Part shown: one piece after another, positions 21,364 through 31,640 of the stretch
How the letters are laid out: each line of letters opens with the position of its first letter
How positions within the stretch are numbered: the stretch's first letter is position 1
Assembly: GCA_036873755.1 (NCBI GenBank)
Contig: JAVTVY010047822.1
Location: forward strand, 62,001 to 126,000
Direction of reading: 5' to 3'
Length of the DNA: 64,000 bases
Origin: Hanleya hanleyi
Lineage: Eukaryota; Mollusca; Polyplacophora; Lepidopleurida; Hanleyidae
Notes under the pieces: model-generated
Told to the model about the DNA's origin: nothing
The model's database searches: none
What the model saw: the letters and a program-made list of their open reading frames with translations, nothing else
Translations under genes and position numbers: made by a program

Positions 21364-22530
21364 GTGCAGGATGTCGTAGCGGCAGTTACTGGCAAACGCA
21401 GTAAACGGGGCAGACCATCTTCCCTTTCAGCTCCTTCTCTTGTAGCGCCTAATATCTCGGCAGAAATGAGGGAGGAGATAATTCAATTATCCACAGCGGC
21501 AGCCGTCGCTGCTGCCACACAAGCTGCCACAGAAGCCGTTCAAGCAGCCTTTCAGTCCCGATCCGATGCTATACAACAGCCGACATCTCTCGCAACAGTC
21601 AGCCATCCAACTGACGAGGCGAATGATTTAGTAGAACGGTCCGTTATCACGATGACAGGTGAGTCTCTACATATTGTACAACCCCAGGTGGCCGCCAATA
21701 TTCAACAGGTCCCTCTTGCGGCACATGTCTCAGGTAAGATTCAGGCAAAAATCAGGGCAGATGAATTTATAGAGCTCCATACACTCGACCCCGATTGGAA
21801 GAATCAAGCTGCGTACACGTTAACCCTTAGTGAACCCAACACTGCCTCAGATACCAGTACATCTTCCCCTGCATTGGCTTCGGCTCCAGCAGACCGAAAA
21901 CAAAAACTTACTTTCGAAAAATGGGCACATTTATTTTCTATCTTCACGGCAATTTACACCTCTCACAAACCTGACCAAGCACCCCACATGATGAAATATA
22001 TTGAAACGGTCCGCCATATCCACCAAAAAAGGGGGGACTGGTTCACATACGACCGTCGTTTTCGACAACTGAAGTCCACGCAAAACTGTTCTTGGGATTC
22101 ACTCCAGGGGGAAGTTTATTTAGAGAGTAGATTGGATCGTTTAGCGGAATCACTTAGTGGTCCGGCGTTCAAACGTCCATTGACAAGCACGACACAATCA
22201 CACCAGTCTCAATCAGTCCCAGCCGGTTACTGTTTCAAATTTCACAAGGGCCGTTTTTGTAGTGGGTGTAAATTTTCACACGTATGCTTCCACTGTGGCC
22301 ACCCCCATTCAGCCTTAAAATGTTATCGTGCCAAAGGTAATCAGGGGCATCCACAAGGAACCGGGTCTCAGCCCTTTCGCACTAGAGGCCAGGAAGGCCA
22401 CTTACAACAATCCCAAAGAGGAATCACAGCCCAACTTCCTCGAAGTAGTGCACCCACCCAAACCACCCGACCATTCCTTCAGTCAAACCGGAATAACCAC
22501 CAGTCTTCCAACTCCAATCGTAATATCTAG
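21364..22530 (+). CDS. Ngaro Gag-like protein
   Basis: The 388-codon frame has an alanine-rich helix (about residues 35-70, VAAATQAATEAVQAAF) and a central helical region. A C-terminal cluster of Cys and His (CFKFHKGRFCSGCKFSHVCF, then CGHPHSALKC) is typical of DIRS/Ngaro Gag proteins and suggests nucleic-acid binding. No ATG opens it: the first codon used is GTG, and the frame remains open upstream to a stop near 21266, so the true start may be further 5' or supplied by splicing. It overlaps the RT frame by about 200 nt in a different phase, as is common in these elements. Confidence 0.8.
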   Translation: MQDVVAAVTGKRSKRGRPSSLSAPSLVAPNISAEMREEIIQLSTAAAVAAATQAATEAVQAAFQSRSDAIQQPTSLATVSHPTDEANDLVERSVITMTGESLHIVQPQVAANIQQVPLAAHVSGKIQAKIRADEFIELHTLDPDWKNQAAYTLTLSEPNTASDTSTSSPALASAPADRKQKLTFEKWAHLFSIFTAIYTSHKPDQAPHMMKYIETVRHIHQKRGDWFTYDRRFRQLKSTQNCSWDSLQGEVYLESRLDRLAESLSGPAFKRPLTSTTQSHQSQSVPAGYCFKFHKGRFCSGCKFSHVCFHCGHPHSALKCYRAKGNQGHPQGTGSQPFRTRGQEGHLQQSQRGITAQLPRSSAPTQTTRPFLQSNRNNHQSSNSNRNI

Positions 22531-24082
22531 ACTGGCGGGATGGCTTATTGGATATGGCCACTCCCGTCGCGATTATCTGCTGAAGGGTTTCCGTTTTGGC
22601 TTCTCGCTGGGTTTCAGCGAAACCCCTCTCTCCTCAACCTTTACTAACTTGAAATCGGTGGATGAAAATCCGGACGCAGTACAATGTAAACTAGATAAAG
22701 AATTAGCGTTAGGTCGCATCGCTGGACCTTTTCCTCTACCACCTTTCGACCCATTCCATTCCTCCCCTTTAGGCTTGGTTCCAAAGAAAGAACAAGGCAA
22801 ATTCCGATTGATTCATCATCTCTCCTATCCGGAAGGTTTGTCGGTCAACTCTGGTATTCCGCGTGACGCGGCAACGGTACAGTATGCCACCATCGATGAT
22901 GCTATACACCACATCCTCTCAGCGGGTCGGAACTGTTTTTTGGCCAAAACGGACATTGAATCTGCTTTCAGGCTCATCCCGGTGCACCCGTCCCAATATC
23001 ATCTTTTAGGTTTCACGTGGCGTGATGAGTACTTCCATGATCGATGTTTACAAATGGGAGCTTCCTCTTCATGTAGTATATTTGAGTCATTCAGTTCTGC
23101 GATTGAATGGGTAGCCAGAACCAAGCTAGGCATCAAACGAATAGTACACGTCCTTGACGATTACTTGATTATCAATTCCTCAAAAGCAGGATGTGAAGCC
23201 CAGCTAGAGTCTTTCCTCGACATGTGTGATGATATAGGAGTCCCCATGGCCCAAGATAAAACAGCGGGTCCCTTCGAAATCCTACCATTCCTTGGCTGTG
23301 AACTGGATACCATAAAATTTGAAGTACGCTTGCCTCTCGACAAATTACAGCGATGCAGATAACTCATATCCTATTGCATGTCTAAGGAAAAAATCACTCT
23401 CCATAATCTCAGACAAATTCTGGGCACTCTGAATTTTGCATGCAATGTCATTGTACCTGGTAGAGCATTCTTACGCAGGCTGGCAGATCTGACCATTGGT
23501 GTCAACAAACCTTACTATCACATCCGCTTGACCCGCCAGGTGAAAGAAGATCTCCTTATGTGGGAATCCTTCCTGCAAGCATATAATGGTAAGTCCTACT
23601 TCCTCAACCTAGAATGGTCATCATCTGATTCGCTCTCCTTGTACACTGATGCCGCAGCAGGGCTAGGATATGGGGCAGTATTGGGCACTCAGTGGTTCTA
23701 TGGTTCATGGGATGACCAATGGCGATATCAGGATATCACGTTGCTAGAACTATACCCAATTGTCCTATCTGTGGAGGTGTGGGGGTCCAAGTTCACCAAC
23801 GAGAAAGTGGAGTTTTTCACGGACAACATGGCACTAGTAAGTATTATCAACAAGCAAACCTGCAAGCAACCCCAGGTAATGGCATTGGTGAGACGACTGG
23901 TTCTATCTTGTTTGAATTTTAATATTCAGTTCTTGGCCACTCATATACCTGGAAAATTTAATGTCTTAGCGGATGCTCTCTCACGTATACAGGTAGACGA
24001 ATTCAGACGTCTGGCCCCCGAGGCTCAACGGAACCCCAATCTCATCCCGCCACTTCCTGCGTTCCCCTGTTGGAAGGGCTAG
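22328..24082 (+). pseudogene. Ngaro reverse transcriptase - RNase H polyprotein, one in-frame stop
   Basis: The RT shows LVPKKEQGKFRLIHHLS, KTDIESAFRLIPVHP (motif A), GASSSCSIFE and HVLDDYLII (motif C with both Asp). After a TAA at 23360-23362 the same frame resumes and includes GTLNFACNVIVPGRAFLRRL. The RNase H follows, with YTDAAAGLGYGAVL, an LLELYP Glu, FFTDNMALV and ADALSR, so its acidic triad looks complete. The TAA stands where related proteins have a sense codon, so a single substitution probably inactivated this copy. Apart from that it appears full length. It makes DNA from element RNA in the cytoplasm or nucleus. Confidence 0.9.
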
Positions 24083-24975
24083 AACATCTCCTACACCACA
24101 CACTTGCCCTCTCATCCAGGCGGTCATACCACCGCACGTGGCAAGTTTTTCAGGTGTTTTGTCACCAGTATCAGCTCAGCAGTACGTTACCTCTGTCCAT
24201 CCCCACCATGGCTCTTTTTATTTCGTACTTAACCTCAAAACAATTTTCGGCTTCCACAATCACTTCTTATCTGTCCGCCATTTCGTATGTCCACAAAGTT
24301 CTGAATTTTTCAGATCCCACCTCCAGTTTTCTGATCCATAAATTACTGCGCGCATGTCGAAAATTGTCCCCCTCAAAGGATAATCGTTTACCAATTACGA
24401 AGGAAATTCTCCATCGCATTGTCGATGTCCTGCCTTTGTCAATTCCAACCCATTACTGCGCTTGCTTATTCAAAAGCATGTTTTTACTAGCCTTTAGTGC
24501 CTTCCTGCGTGTCGGCGAAATAGCTTCAAAAGGTCCCACATCCAAGAATTTGCTGCAACTCGCGGCAGTTCGTTTCGATCCAGTTACGTCGAGCCTTTGC
24601 TTAACCATCATAGATTTTAAACACACCTCGGGGGAACCGTTCCACCTCACTATCCCAAAATCAGACTCTCCATATTGTACGGTCAGGGCGATGCGGGAGT
24701 TCATCGACAAGCGGGGTAATGCTCCGGGTCCATTATTCGCATATCCACCAGCCCTTCCAGTGTCTCAACAGGAATTCACGACCGAACTCCATAATGCCCT
24801 GAAGACAGCAGGGCTTCCCGTCGAACACTTCCGCAGCCATAGCTTTCGCATTGGAGCAACTACGGAAGCATCAGCTAGAGGATTATCTGACAGCCAGATT
24901 CGCCGACTGGGGAGATGGAAATCAGACGCATTCAAGTCTTACATTCGTACAAATTGCGCTATCAATAATGCATGA
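24070..24975 (+). CDS. Ngaro tyrosine recombinase
   Basis: This 301-codon frame contains an N-terminal SAM-like core-binding region (SSRRSYHRTWQVFQVF, SASTITSYLSAISYVH) and the catalytic domain. The catalytic residues are Arg in FSAFLRVGEI, H-x-x-R in SHSFRIGATT, Trp in GRWKSDA and the nucleophile Tyr in FKSYIR. All are present, so the enzyme looks functional. It would integrate the circular DNA by strand exchange at a short core, consistent with the lack of a target duplication. The frame overlaps the end of the RNase H frame by 13 nt and has no ATG at its start, suggesting frameshifting or re-initiation. Confidence 0.92.
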   Translation: MEGLEHLLHHTLALSSRRSYHRTWQVFQVFCHQYQLSSTLPLSIPTMALFISYLTSKQFSASTITSYLSAISYVHKVLNFSDPTSSFLIHKLLRACRKLSPSKDNRLPITKEILHRIVDVLPLSIPTHYCACLFKSMFLLAFSAFLRVGEIASKGPTSKNLLQLAAVRFDPVTSSLCLTIIDFKHTSGEPFHLTIPKSDSPYCTVRAMREFIDKRGNAPGPLFAYPPALPVSQQEFTTELHNALKTAGLPVEHFRSHSFRIGATTEASARGLSDSQIRRLGRWKSDAFKSYIRTNCAINNA

Positions 24976-25258
24976 AACTTCCTTAATTGGTCCTAGGCAC
25001 CCAAAGCCTTTTGCGGGTTGCATCTGCTTTGTGTTTCAATTTTATAAATATACAGACGTCTTAATTACTGTAATACGTCAACGCGGGGAATGCCAATGAG
25101 CTTCTTGCGGGCTGCAGAAGCCGGATATCGACGACATTAGTAACAGACTATCTCACAATTTCACTGTATCCTTATTTTATTGTGTACTTTGCTTTCTAAT
25201 GCCTTTGTATTACTATTCATTTACATGACGTTACGGGTTGCAGGCTGCACCCAGTTGT

Positions 25259-25387
25259 CCTCCAGGATGGTTCTCACCAGTTCAGTTTAGTGCAATATCG
25301 CGGGAGATTACAGGCTGTATCTCCTAGTCAGACGTCAATATTCTGGTAAACTGTCATACCAAATGTAGTTGAACCATCCTGGAGGAA
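25259..25387. repeat. Stem-loop in the Ngaro 3' region
   Basis: CCTCCAGGATGGTT (25259-25272) pairs with AACCATCCTGGAGG about 100 bp downstream. It lies between the recombinase gene and repeat B1. Its role is unknown; RNA packaging or priming is possible. Confidence 0.6.
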
Positions 25388-25594
25388 CATGTGTTTGTGC
25401 CCCATCTTTTCCCAGCAAAACCCTCATAAATTTGGGGGGCTGGGTTTTTAATGCGGCGCACATCCCAAGGTGGTAGCGGTACGGAAGGAGGTTGGTTCAT
25501 TCAGGATCCCGTCCCCCCCCCCGACACCCCCGTCTTCTTTTCCATTGGTCGGCTAGGCGCGTACGGATTGGGATTGGGGCTGCCACTCGCGAGC

Positions 25595-25957
25595 TCAGCC
25601 CCACTTCCTTCATTTGGTCTTTTTTGGTCAGCCACATACTTTCCGTGTTACCAGCTATACTTTAATAAATACATTTTAGTTCACAACTTTCGATCTATTT
25701 CTGGTAACACTTACAGCTAAATTCTACTAAATTCAGGATTTTCAATTCATCCATTAAATAGCCACTAAATGTGGACTTTTGCTAAATTCTGGAATTTTAA
25801 TTCATCCATTAAACAATCACTAAAAGTGGACTTTTTCTAAATTCACGATTTTCAATTCATTCATTAAATAGTCACGAAACGTGGCCTTAGTCGACCATAC
25901 CCCAGTGTGTTTGTTGTTTCATTATTCATTCGTCTCCAAGCTGAATGCAGGCACAAA
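25595..25957 (+). repeat. Ngaro split direct repeat B1
   Basis: It starts TCAGCCCCACTTCCTTCATT and ends GAATGCAGGCACAAA, running straight into A2 with a shared AAA. It contains internal short repeats of AATTCATCCATTAAA with CACTAAA(T/A)GTGGACTTTT. It is repeated at 26262-26624 with about two changes. Confidence 0.93.
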
Positions 25958-26217
25958 TAAAAAGTTACGACCGCGTAACTGAGTTTGTGTTGGCATTTAG
26001 GAATGTTATTTTGCCCAGGCAGTCCGCTAACTGCCTTTGTCTGTAGCTTTCCCGCGAAGACCTACTGTTTATTCATAAGAACGAGTAAGAGCCAATCACG
26101 GGTGCACAAGAAAACCACGTGACCCGGGTACCACACAAAGATAATCTCTACTTCTATTCACTCTTTAGCCGGTCTTTGGTGATACAACAGCGTCTTTAGA
26201 ATTTGTCACAGCTTCGA
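25955..26217 (+). repeat. Ngaro split direct repeat A2
   Basis: This is the second copy of A1 (18730-18992), directly abutting B1. The B1-A2 junction is what a circularised element joining its two ends would read. Confidence 0.93.
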
Positions 26218-26261
26218 CCTCCTTCCTCCCCGCCACGTCCTTTATTATAGGCATGGGCGGT

Positions 26262-26624
26262 TCAGCCCCACTTCCTTCATTTGGTCTTTTTTGGTCAGCC
26301 ACATACTTTCCGTGTTACCAGCTATACTTTAATAAATACATTTTAGTTCACAACTTTCGATCTATTTCTGGTAACACGTACAGCTAAATTCTACTAAATT
26401 CAGGATTTTCAATTCATCCATTAAATAGCCACTAAATGTGGGCTTTTGCTAAATTCTGGAATTTTAATTCATCCATTAAACAATCACTAAAAGTGGACTT
26501 TTTCTAAATTCACGATTTTCAATTCATTCATTAAATAGTCACGAAACGTGGCCTTAGTCGACCATACCCCAGTGTGTTTGTTGTTTCATTATTCATTCGT
26601 CTCCAAGCTGAATGCAGGCACAAA
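26262..26624 (+). repeat. Ngaro split direct repeat B2 (right end)
   Basis: This is the second copy of B1 and ends GGCACAAA before unrelated flanking DNA. A 44-bp spacer separates it from A2. It forms the right end of the element. Confidence 0.93.
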
Positions 26625-26934
26625 ATACCAGGAAAAACACAAAAAAGTGAATATGTCCGCTTCTGAACAGGACTGAGAAAATAGAATTGTTAACGAACCA
26701 TCATGTAATCAGTTGCCTGGTAGTCATAAACTTCGAGCATTTTCTTTGTTATGTTTTCAGATAAGTGGCTGAGCATAATACTTTACTTGGAAATTATTGG
26801 TAAGTGTTCGTTTCCAAAATAAAGATAATTTTATACTAAAGTGGGTAGGTTTTTGAAGTTGTAGTGAAAACATCGTTACTAAGAATAGTTGATGTGTTTT
26901 TCTGTTCTCAAATCATACACTAAATGGTTGAACT

Positions 26935-27190
26935 GAAGCGCCCGTTGAACGTCGTCTTTGTCCGTTGTGCAAATCTGAGATGGAGAATGTATTTCACTTT
27001 TTGATTAAATGTCCTAATTATAACATCTTTAGATGTCTCTCATTCGCAAATGTCTCGGACATGTACCAACTACAGCAATATCCCACAGACCAATTTATAA
27101 ACATCTCAAGAACAAAAATGATACATGTGATGACTTGTATCTCAGTCGAGCTCTATTGTAGCTGCTCATGTGGACATCTTGAATGAAATG
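26935..27190 (+). pseudogene. Remnant of a LINE protein C-terminus (zinc cluster)
   Basis: The frame reads RLCPLCKSEMENVFHFLIKC followed by PNYN, the Cys/His cluster found at the end of LINE reverse transcriptases and similar to the one in the LINE at 2788-3933. Only this fragment remains. It is on the opposite strand to the other LINE copies. Confidence 0.65.
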
Positions 27191-27419
27191 ACCACACGGC
27201 TCCTATCACCGGTTTCAGCGGTATTAGATACAAATATCCAAGAGCAATGGTGTAATAAGCCTTATCAATTCATCTCATGGAGAATGATGAACTGGGTGAC
27301 CGTTAGATAGAAGAAACAGCCCAAACAGGAAAAATATTAGTAGAATTCCAGTTCTTATTCAAACCGCGAGTCTGTGAGGCCCGACGTCGATCAACCAAGC
27401 GCTTCATTCTCCAGCATGG

Positions 27420-27835
27420 TAGCACTGATAGCCCAGATAGAACATCATATCTGAATCTATACTTTTGTAAGAATGAGCAGGGCTTTCTGTCACGTCGAAT
27501 CAGAGAGAGACGATTGCAATTTTGAAATAGTTAACTGCCCATTTCAGGATAGCAATATTCCAGAAGGACATGCATAAGGCGTATACATATCTCGCCTGGT
27601 AGAATTTGCTAGATCATGTGCAGACTGTGAATATTTTTGATCCAACGCCACAAAAAATACAGAAACTTGTCAAACTGGACTATAACACCAAATGCCTATC
27701 TTAAAAGTTTCTCAAATTCTGTGATAAATATCGTACACTGACGGCAAAACTCGATCGTAGCGCGCAAGATCAATGACGCTACGTTTCGTAACCTGTGTCT
27801 AATTCCGCTGAAAGGAACGCTCCACTTAATTCAAA
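27420..27835 (+). pseudogene. Degenerate Penelope-like element (RT C-terminal part), copy A
   Basis: The nucleotide sequence aligns with 46790-47170 and 30830-31210. Shared phrases include GCGTATACATATCTCGCCTGG, TTTGCTAGATC, CACAAAA(A/C)AT, GAAACTT and GCTACGTTTCGTAAC. The frame is destroyed by many substitutions and indels, so this is the oldest of the local copies. Confidence 0.75.
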
Positions 27836-28795
27836 TACGCTTCTATCGTGAAGGTGTGTACATATAAATAAAGTGTGCCAAATATTCCTTGCCTCTGAAG
27901 ACGGAAAGTATTATTTCATTCATTTCATTGTTTTATTCCCGGGCATTTGGGCCCCGCCATTTTCCTGGCAAGGTTGACGAAATTTGGTGCTCCAATCACC
28001 AAATAACGTCACACCAACGTCTCGTAGAATTCCAAATTACGTCGAAGTTAAGGCCTCCGATGAAAAGAGAAGGAAACCGATGGAATATTGATATGAGCAT
28101 ACTATTAAGAATGAGCGTCTGAACACACTCCACTCAGATCGTGAATGGTATTAAATTTTAACAACGAACCGCTTATTGTGATTTTATTTTCAATTCAAAA
28201 TAAAATATGCATGTGCTATTTGGGCCTTTATAATTCAGTTTTATATTTTTGATAAATAGGGTCGTTGTTATGTTATAAATGCATGCTGGTTGTATTTATA
28301 TTATCATTTAAATTAAAGTAATACCTCCCCCTTCTTACAAACTAACGCCTTTGGAGTTTCAATATACATGTTTATATATAGTACATTTTGTATCTTTTAA
28401 AAACACAGTATTTATTTTAAAACCAAACGTAAAGTATTTATTTTTTATACCGAAGTACCGTTTTAATTTTAATTGATTCTTTTTTTAAAGCAAACTCAAT
28501 GGCCTGCCCTACACCATCCAACTTAGGATGGGAGGTCACAAATTCAAAGTTTGTTGTTGTTGCTTATTGTGAATGTCGTATTGGGCCAATCTGCAAATGG
28601 CGCTCTAATCCTTAATATGGCGTCATCAGGTTCTGGCGTCCTCGTTTTCGCGTAGGACCGACTGTGGTAAATATGGCAGCGCACAGATGCTCGGAAAGTC
28701 ACAAAAATGAATAAAATAATACTTTTCTATCTTCTTTATTTTAAAGTAAAAACCTATATAATAGAAACGTATTTGAAATGAGTGAAGCATTCCTT
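27836..28795. other. No recognisable feature
   Basis: The stretch is AT-rich, with a run of T- and A-rich low complexity around 28350-28500. No gene or bounded repeat is recognised. Confidence 0.4.
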
Positions 28796-29215
28796 TAACT
28801 CGGGACTAGAGGCAATTTGAATATTATCTGTTTTACATCTCCATGGTGTTCAAATCAACATCCACAATCAAAGCGTGACTCAGATACAAGCGTGACTCAG
28901 ATACAAGCGTGACTCAGATACGTACTCTACAAACGACTTGGAAAACATTTGGAAACAGAATAATATAGCCAGTGATTAGGATTTTCTTTGTATAGGACAT
29001 CATCTCTTGATGTGAAATTCTTAAATGGATGCGGTTGAATATTGAATTAGACTAGAGCTTGTATTGCTGAAATCATTGGAAACTGTGTTTTTATTATTTT
29101 TATTCCATACACATTTGGAAACTATGCTAACTGTCGTACGAAATAGGTCTTTCGATTATTGACGTGGACATTCTTGAATGGACAACGGCTGAATATTGAA
29201 TGTCGGATGTGAGGC
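28796..29215 (+). mobile_element. Penelope-like element 3' region, degenerate copy
   Basis: It corresponds to the non-coding 3' part of the element at 47165-47565. Common phrases are TCAAAGCGTGACT(C/A)AGATAC, GAAATAGGTCTTT and GGACAACGGCTGAATATTGAATG. The phrase AGCGTGACTCAGATAC is tandemly repeated three times here (28875-28921). The element's RT part is missing. Confidence 0.7.
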
Positions 29216-30039
29216 TTGCCATTGTATGACTAAATCCCTCCTAGGACCAATTGATCCCCAGATTTCCAAATACAAGTAATTCGATTATATTTTCGTCTCC
29301 AAGAGAAGTCGTCCCGTCACAGAAATCGGTGTATGAACGACCTTGGCCGGACAGTGTTGTGTAAACAATTAAGAAATGTTGATATCGGCTCGTTGATGGA
29401 TATTACAACTACATCGATCAAGGACGGCATGGCATTTGTCATTCAATTTAATCATAATTATTCAATCCCCCATCTCCGGTCGAAAAGTATATCGTGAACA
29501 ACTTCATCTGCGAACATCATTTTAAGAAAGGATCCCGCGAGCGCTGCGTGACTTGCTATGAAGAGCAATAACCTGCTGACCCTTGACCGCAGAGCATCAG
29601 TTAACCAAATGCACCTTCGCCATGGAGCCCCAAGAAGCGCAAGTGTCAGTTTGGCAACACGTCTTTCAGCTGAGCGAGATGACGATATCTTCGGCGGAAA
29701 GTTGAGCAACTATCGTGCAATAGAATTTTAATTTCCGTAAAGTATAAATGATCCGTTATTAAGGCATTTGCCCCAACATCTAGCGAGGTTACTGCGTAAG
29801 ATTTAACCAAATTGCAGGCTCGGGAGGTAAATACTCACCATCACATAAGACACAAATTTACAACAACAACAACACGTGTCAACTTAACGACAGCAATCTT
29901 CCACCAAACAAATCGATGTTCAAAGACATTCTCCAGTCCAATTATATAATCTGCTTATTATTTAATGAATGCTGAAAACTACGGGCATAGGATCACCGAC
30001 CATCTCTTTCCACACAATTATATAGTATTAGATTAGTAT
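29216..30039. other. No recognisable feature
   Basis: No gene or bounded repeat is recognised. A minus-strand frame of 83 codons at 29458-29709 has no motif and no supporting splice sites. Confidence 0.4.
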
Positions 30040-30160
30040 TTAGTATTTGTATCCGAGTCAGGACCTTATTGACTGTCTAAGTTCATTAATAGTATCTGTG
30101 TTCAGAAAACTTATCGTAGATATATTAATGTCAGAAGCCATAAAGCATTCTTTAGCTCTA

Positions 30161-30492
30161 CTCTCTAAAAAACTGTTCCACTCAAGTTTGAGTGAAATGT
30201 ACCTGTTGACTCAAACTTGAGTTACTTTTCACTCAACTTGAGTTACTTTTCACTCAACTTGAGTTACTTTTCACTCAACTTGAGTTAAAACCTAAAACCA
30301 CTCAAGTTCACTCAACTTGAGTGGGATCAATTTCCACTCTTATGCTTGAGTGAATGCAACCCAAATTGAGTGCATTTAACTCAAGTTGAGTGAAAAGTAA
30401 CTCAAGTTGAGTGAAAATCTCACTCAGGTATTGAGTGGGGTCAATTTCCACTCTTACTTGAGTGAAATTTCACTCAACTTTTTTTTAGAGAG
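30161..30492. mobile_element. 332-bp palindrome-rich MITE with TA target duplication
   Basis: The ends are CTCTCTAAAAAA and TTTTTTAGAGAG, flanked by TA on both sides (30159-30160 and 30493-30494). Comparison with the uninterrupted element at 46430-46460 (AGCTCGACTACATACAAG) shows an empty site. The interior is built from repeated palindromes of ACTCAACTTGAGT, several joined by TACTTTTC. A TA duplication suits Tc1/mariner-type transposases, but the family is not certain. Confidence 0.85.
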
Positions 30493-30571
30493 TACTACAT
30501 ACAAGCGGTATCATTCATGGGATGTTTCTTTGTTTATAGAGTTGATTGAATTTCTCATTTAAAATATCTAT

Positions 30572-30985
30572 GTGAAATTTGGCAACACAATATATCAACG
30601 GCATATAGGTACTATGGGTACTATTTGCGCACCCCTGTTGGTTGATCTATATCTGTTCTATTATGAATATCACTATATGCAGGCGCTTTCAAAAACCGAT
30701 CAATTCAAAGCCTGTTCCTTCTCATTCACCAAAGGCTATATAGACGATTTTCTCGCTGTGGATAATCGCTATATAAATGACGCAGTGAAGGATATATATC
30801 CACCTTCAATGGATTTGAAGGAAACTACAAATAGCCCTACCGGCACATCATATTTAGACCTATATCTCCATGAAAATGAAGCGGGCCTTCTCTCTCGTCG
30901 AATTTATGACAAAAGAGGTGATTATAATTTCGACATCGTAAACTATCCCTTTCTGGACAGTAATATTACAGTGGGAACTGCATAA
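30572..30985 (+). pseudogene. Penelope-like reverse transcriptase fragment, copy B
   Basis: The frame contains GTICAPLLVDLYLFYYEY and the catalytic GYIDDFLAVDNRY, with both Asp of motif C. It continues with SYLDLYLHENEAG and DKRGDYNFDIVNYPFLDSNI, and closes with a stop where copy C reads on. The start and the palm motif A are missing because of truncation and the MITE. Compared with copy C there are frame-breaking changes and substitutions (TMGT in place of PMGT), so it is not functional. Confidence 0.85.
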
Positions 30986-31640
30986 GGCGCATACATATCT
31001 CGCCTGGTAGCATTTGCTAGATCCTATGTTAAATGTGGCGATTTTAATCAACGTCACAAAACATTGTTGCAGAAACTTATAAAACAGGAATATACCACCA
31101 AGCGCCTCCACTCAAAGTTTTTCAAATTTGGCGATACATATCGCACGCTGATAACAAAATACGAGCGTAGCGTGCAAGATCTATGGCGTTACGTTTCGTA
31201 ACTTGTGTCTGTTTCCGCTTTACCCGGGGTAGGGGCCGTATGACCCCATGTAGTTTAAGATCCTCATGGTGTTCATCTGAACAGTCACAATCAAAGCGTG
31301 ACTAAGATATATCATTCTCTAGATGACGGCGTTACAACGAATATCATATGGATTAAGAATACTGTTCAGCGACACGGATTTGATATTTTGGAACATCATG
31401 ATGTCATGATGTCATGATGCCGGCACCATTGAAAACTGCCGACCACTTCTCTCTTGCAGGACACTAGCCTATGCTTTTGTATACGGTGATTGTCTTTTTG
31501 AATTTGCTGCTAATGCTGTTATATGGAATATGTAATAGGTCTTTGGAATATGGACGCGGATATTCTTTAATGGACGACGGCTGAATTATGAATGAAGGAC
31601 CATACGCTTGTAATTAGAAGTTTAAACTATCTCTCCAGGA

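Larger units (their letters stand above)
18730..26624 (+). mobile_element. Ngaro/DIRS-type tyrosine-recombinase retrotransposon, nearly complete (7.9 kb)
   Basis: The element has the split direct repeat order A1 (18730-18992), coding region, B1 (25595-25957), A2 (25955-26217), B2 (26262-26624). This is the signature of Ngaro-like tyrosine-recombinase elements, which integrate through a circular intermediate and make no target duplication. The coding region holds an SGNH hydrolase, a Gag-like protein, RT-RNase H and a tyrosine recombinase, all on the plus strand. I see about two differences between A1 and A2 and about two between B1 and B2, so the insertion is young. One nonsense codon lies in the RT-RNase H frame. 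Confidence 0.93.
30040..31640 (+). mobile_element. Penelope-like element (RT-type), copy B, interrupted by a MITE
   Basis: It aligns with the copy at 45884-47567 from the CTTATTGAC(C/T)GT phrase of the RT domain through the 3' end (GGACGACGGCTGAATTATGA, then CGCTTGTAAT). A 332-bp MITE at 30161-30492 sits inside the RT region. The copy is 5' truncated. Its 3' region contains a local triplication of CATGATGT. Confidence 0.85.
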
